A DNA stretch of 5,076 nt from Cellulomonadaceae bacterium. GTDB taxonomy: Bacteria; Actinomycetota; Actinomycetes; Actinomycetales; Cellulomonadaceae. Position numbers and translations under genes: made by a program. Location: positions 1-5,076 of the forward strand of contig JAITCS010000099.1 in assembly GCA_031282935.1 (NCBI GenBank), read 5' to 3'. The first letter of the stretch is position 1. Each line of letters opens with the position of its first letter. Shown here one piece after another: positions 4,281 to 5,076 of this stretch. Below the pieces are notes generated by a model. It saw only the letters and a list, made by a program, of their open reading frames with translations. It searched no databases and was not told the DNA's origin.

Positions 4281-5076
4281 CTAGTAGTTCGGGGCGGAGG
4301 TAATGGCGGCGATTAGGTCGGCTTTCTTTTCCTTGCCGGTGAACTCCAGCGCTAATTCGGTTTGGCCGTAGGCTTTGAGGTCGGCGATGGTCATGGTTTT
4401 TAGTTTCGACGGCGAGGGCTTTGTGGCACCGCTGGTCTTTGCAGCAGCGCCGGACTTGCCAGCCGCAGCCTTCGCAGTGGTCGCCCGCTTGGCGCCAGCG
4501 CGTTTCGGCGCCGGGCCAGCCGCCCGCTTTTCAGCCAATAACGCGACAGCCTGCTCGGGCGTGATAAGTTCGACGCTCAGCTCCCGAGGCACCGTGCGGT
4601 TTGTCACCCCGTCGGTGAGGTACGGCCCGAACCGCCCCTCCTTAATGACGATGGGCTTCTCGCTCTCGGGGTCCATCCCCAACTCGCGCAAAGGCGCGGT
4701 GGTGCGCGCCCCCCGGCGCTGCTTCGGCTCCGCGAAAATCGCCAAGGCCTCGGGCAAGGTGATGGTGAACAGCAAAGACTCTTCGGCAATGGTGCGCGAG
4801 TCAGTGCCCTTTTTGATGTACGGCCCGTACCGGCCGTTCTGGGCGGTGATTTCGGCGCCGGATTCCGGGTCGGCCCCGACCACGCGCGGCAAGGACATCA
4901 GCTTCAGCGCGTCATCCAAGGTCACGCTTTCAATCGTCATGTCCCTAAACAGCGAGGCTGTGCGCGCTTTCGGAGCGGCCGCTTTCTTCTTCGTGGCCCC
5001 AGCCGCCTCTGCGGGTTCGGGCAGCACCTCGGTCACGTAAGGCCCATAGCGGCCAGCGCGCACCACGATTTCGGTG
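4281..5076 (-). CDS. topA: DNA topoisomerase I, C-terminal part (5' end beyond the window)
   Basis: Type IA topoisomerase I relaxes negative supercoils. Only about the last 265 residues are present, and the frame is open through the right edge, so the Toprim and catalytic Tyr domains lie outside. What is seen is the C-terminal repeat region: GRYGPY at 5054-5037, GRYGPYIKKG at 4835-4806 and GRFGPYLTDG at 4637-4608, each in a unit resembling the topoisomerase C-terminal repeat (Toprim_Crpt-like), with DALKLM, EALAIF and QAVALL helices between them. A Lys/Ala-rich linker follows, which in actinobacterial enzymes helps DNA binding. The last 40 residues (4403-4284) form a helix-turn-helix-like segment MTIADLKAY ... 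KKADLIAAI that resembles SAP or Rho-N helix-extended-helix folds. The stop is TAG, four bases before tmk. Confidence 0.97.
   Translation of the reverse strand, partial: TEIVVRAGRYGPYVTEVLPEPAEAAGATKKKAAAPKARTASLFRDMTIESVTLDDALKLMSLPRVVGADPESGAEITAQNGRYGPYIKKGTDSRTIAEESLLFTITLPEALAIFAEPKQRRGARTTAPLRELGMDPESEKPIVIKEGRFGPYLTDGVTNRTVPRELSVELITPEQAVALLAEKRAAGPAPKRAGAKRATTAKAAAGKSGAAAKTSGATKPSPSKLKTMTIADLKAYGQTELALEFTGKEKKADLIAAITSAPNY

Noticed and set aside
4375..5040. A 221-codon plus-strand open frame antisense to topA
   Set aside because: It is the shadow of the topA reading frame, which carries clear GRYGPY repeats.

Overview
This is a chromosomal segment of a high-GC Gram-positive bacterium (Actinomycetota). 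The main evidence is the leftward gene run topA-tmk-holB, a common actinobacterial neighbourhood. Further support comes from the Gly/Ala/Arg-rich, GC-rich coding style, from the arginine-type P-loop in HolB, and from a large family of GGTTTCGACAGGCTCAACC-like intergenic repeats of a kind common in this phylum. Genus cannot be resolved from the sequence alone. Every gene I can support lies on the minus strand.

Layout from the right edge, in the direction of transcription. Positions 5076-4281 hold the C-terminal part of DNA topoisomerase I, with GRYGPY-type repeats and an extra C-terminal helix-extended-helix-like tail. Four bases later comes tmk (4276-3584), thymidylate kinase, with an unusual Gly-rich insertion. 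Next is about 1.03 kb with no convincing gene (3583-2557). It is packed with short and composite repeats, two G-quadruplex-type G tracts and one copy of a roughly 100-bp hairpin-containing element. Then comes holB (2556-1399), the clamp-loader delta-prime subunit. A second repeat array (1390-1066) holds the other copy of the 100-bp element. A type II toxin-antitoxin pair follows: a short addiction-module antitoxin (987-829) and a RelE/ParE-superfamily toxin (822-466). At the left edge there is a possible 5' fragment of a secreted-protein gene (248-1).

The replication genes fit together. TopA relaxes supercoils, Tmk makes dTDP for DNA synthesis, and delta-prime helps load the sliding clamp. 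The toxin-antitoxin module is much poorer in GC and sits between repeat arrays, so it looks like an acquired accessory insertion.

The most interesting non-coding signal is the repeat system. Two copies of a 99-100 bp element (1202-1300 and 3422-3521, about 87% identical by eye) have termini that match the two halves of the short 19-20 bp repeat. They share a central hairpin whose pairing is kept although bases differ between copies. The elements occur only in intergenic space and often lie just after stop codons. I see no tRNA, rRNA, CRISPR array, transposase or convincing intrinsic terminator.
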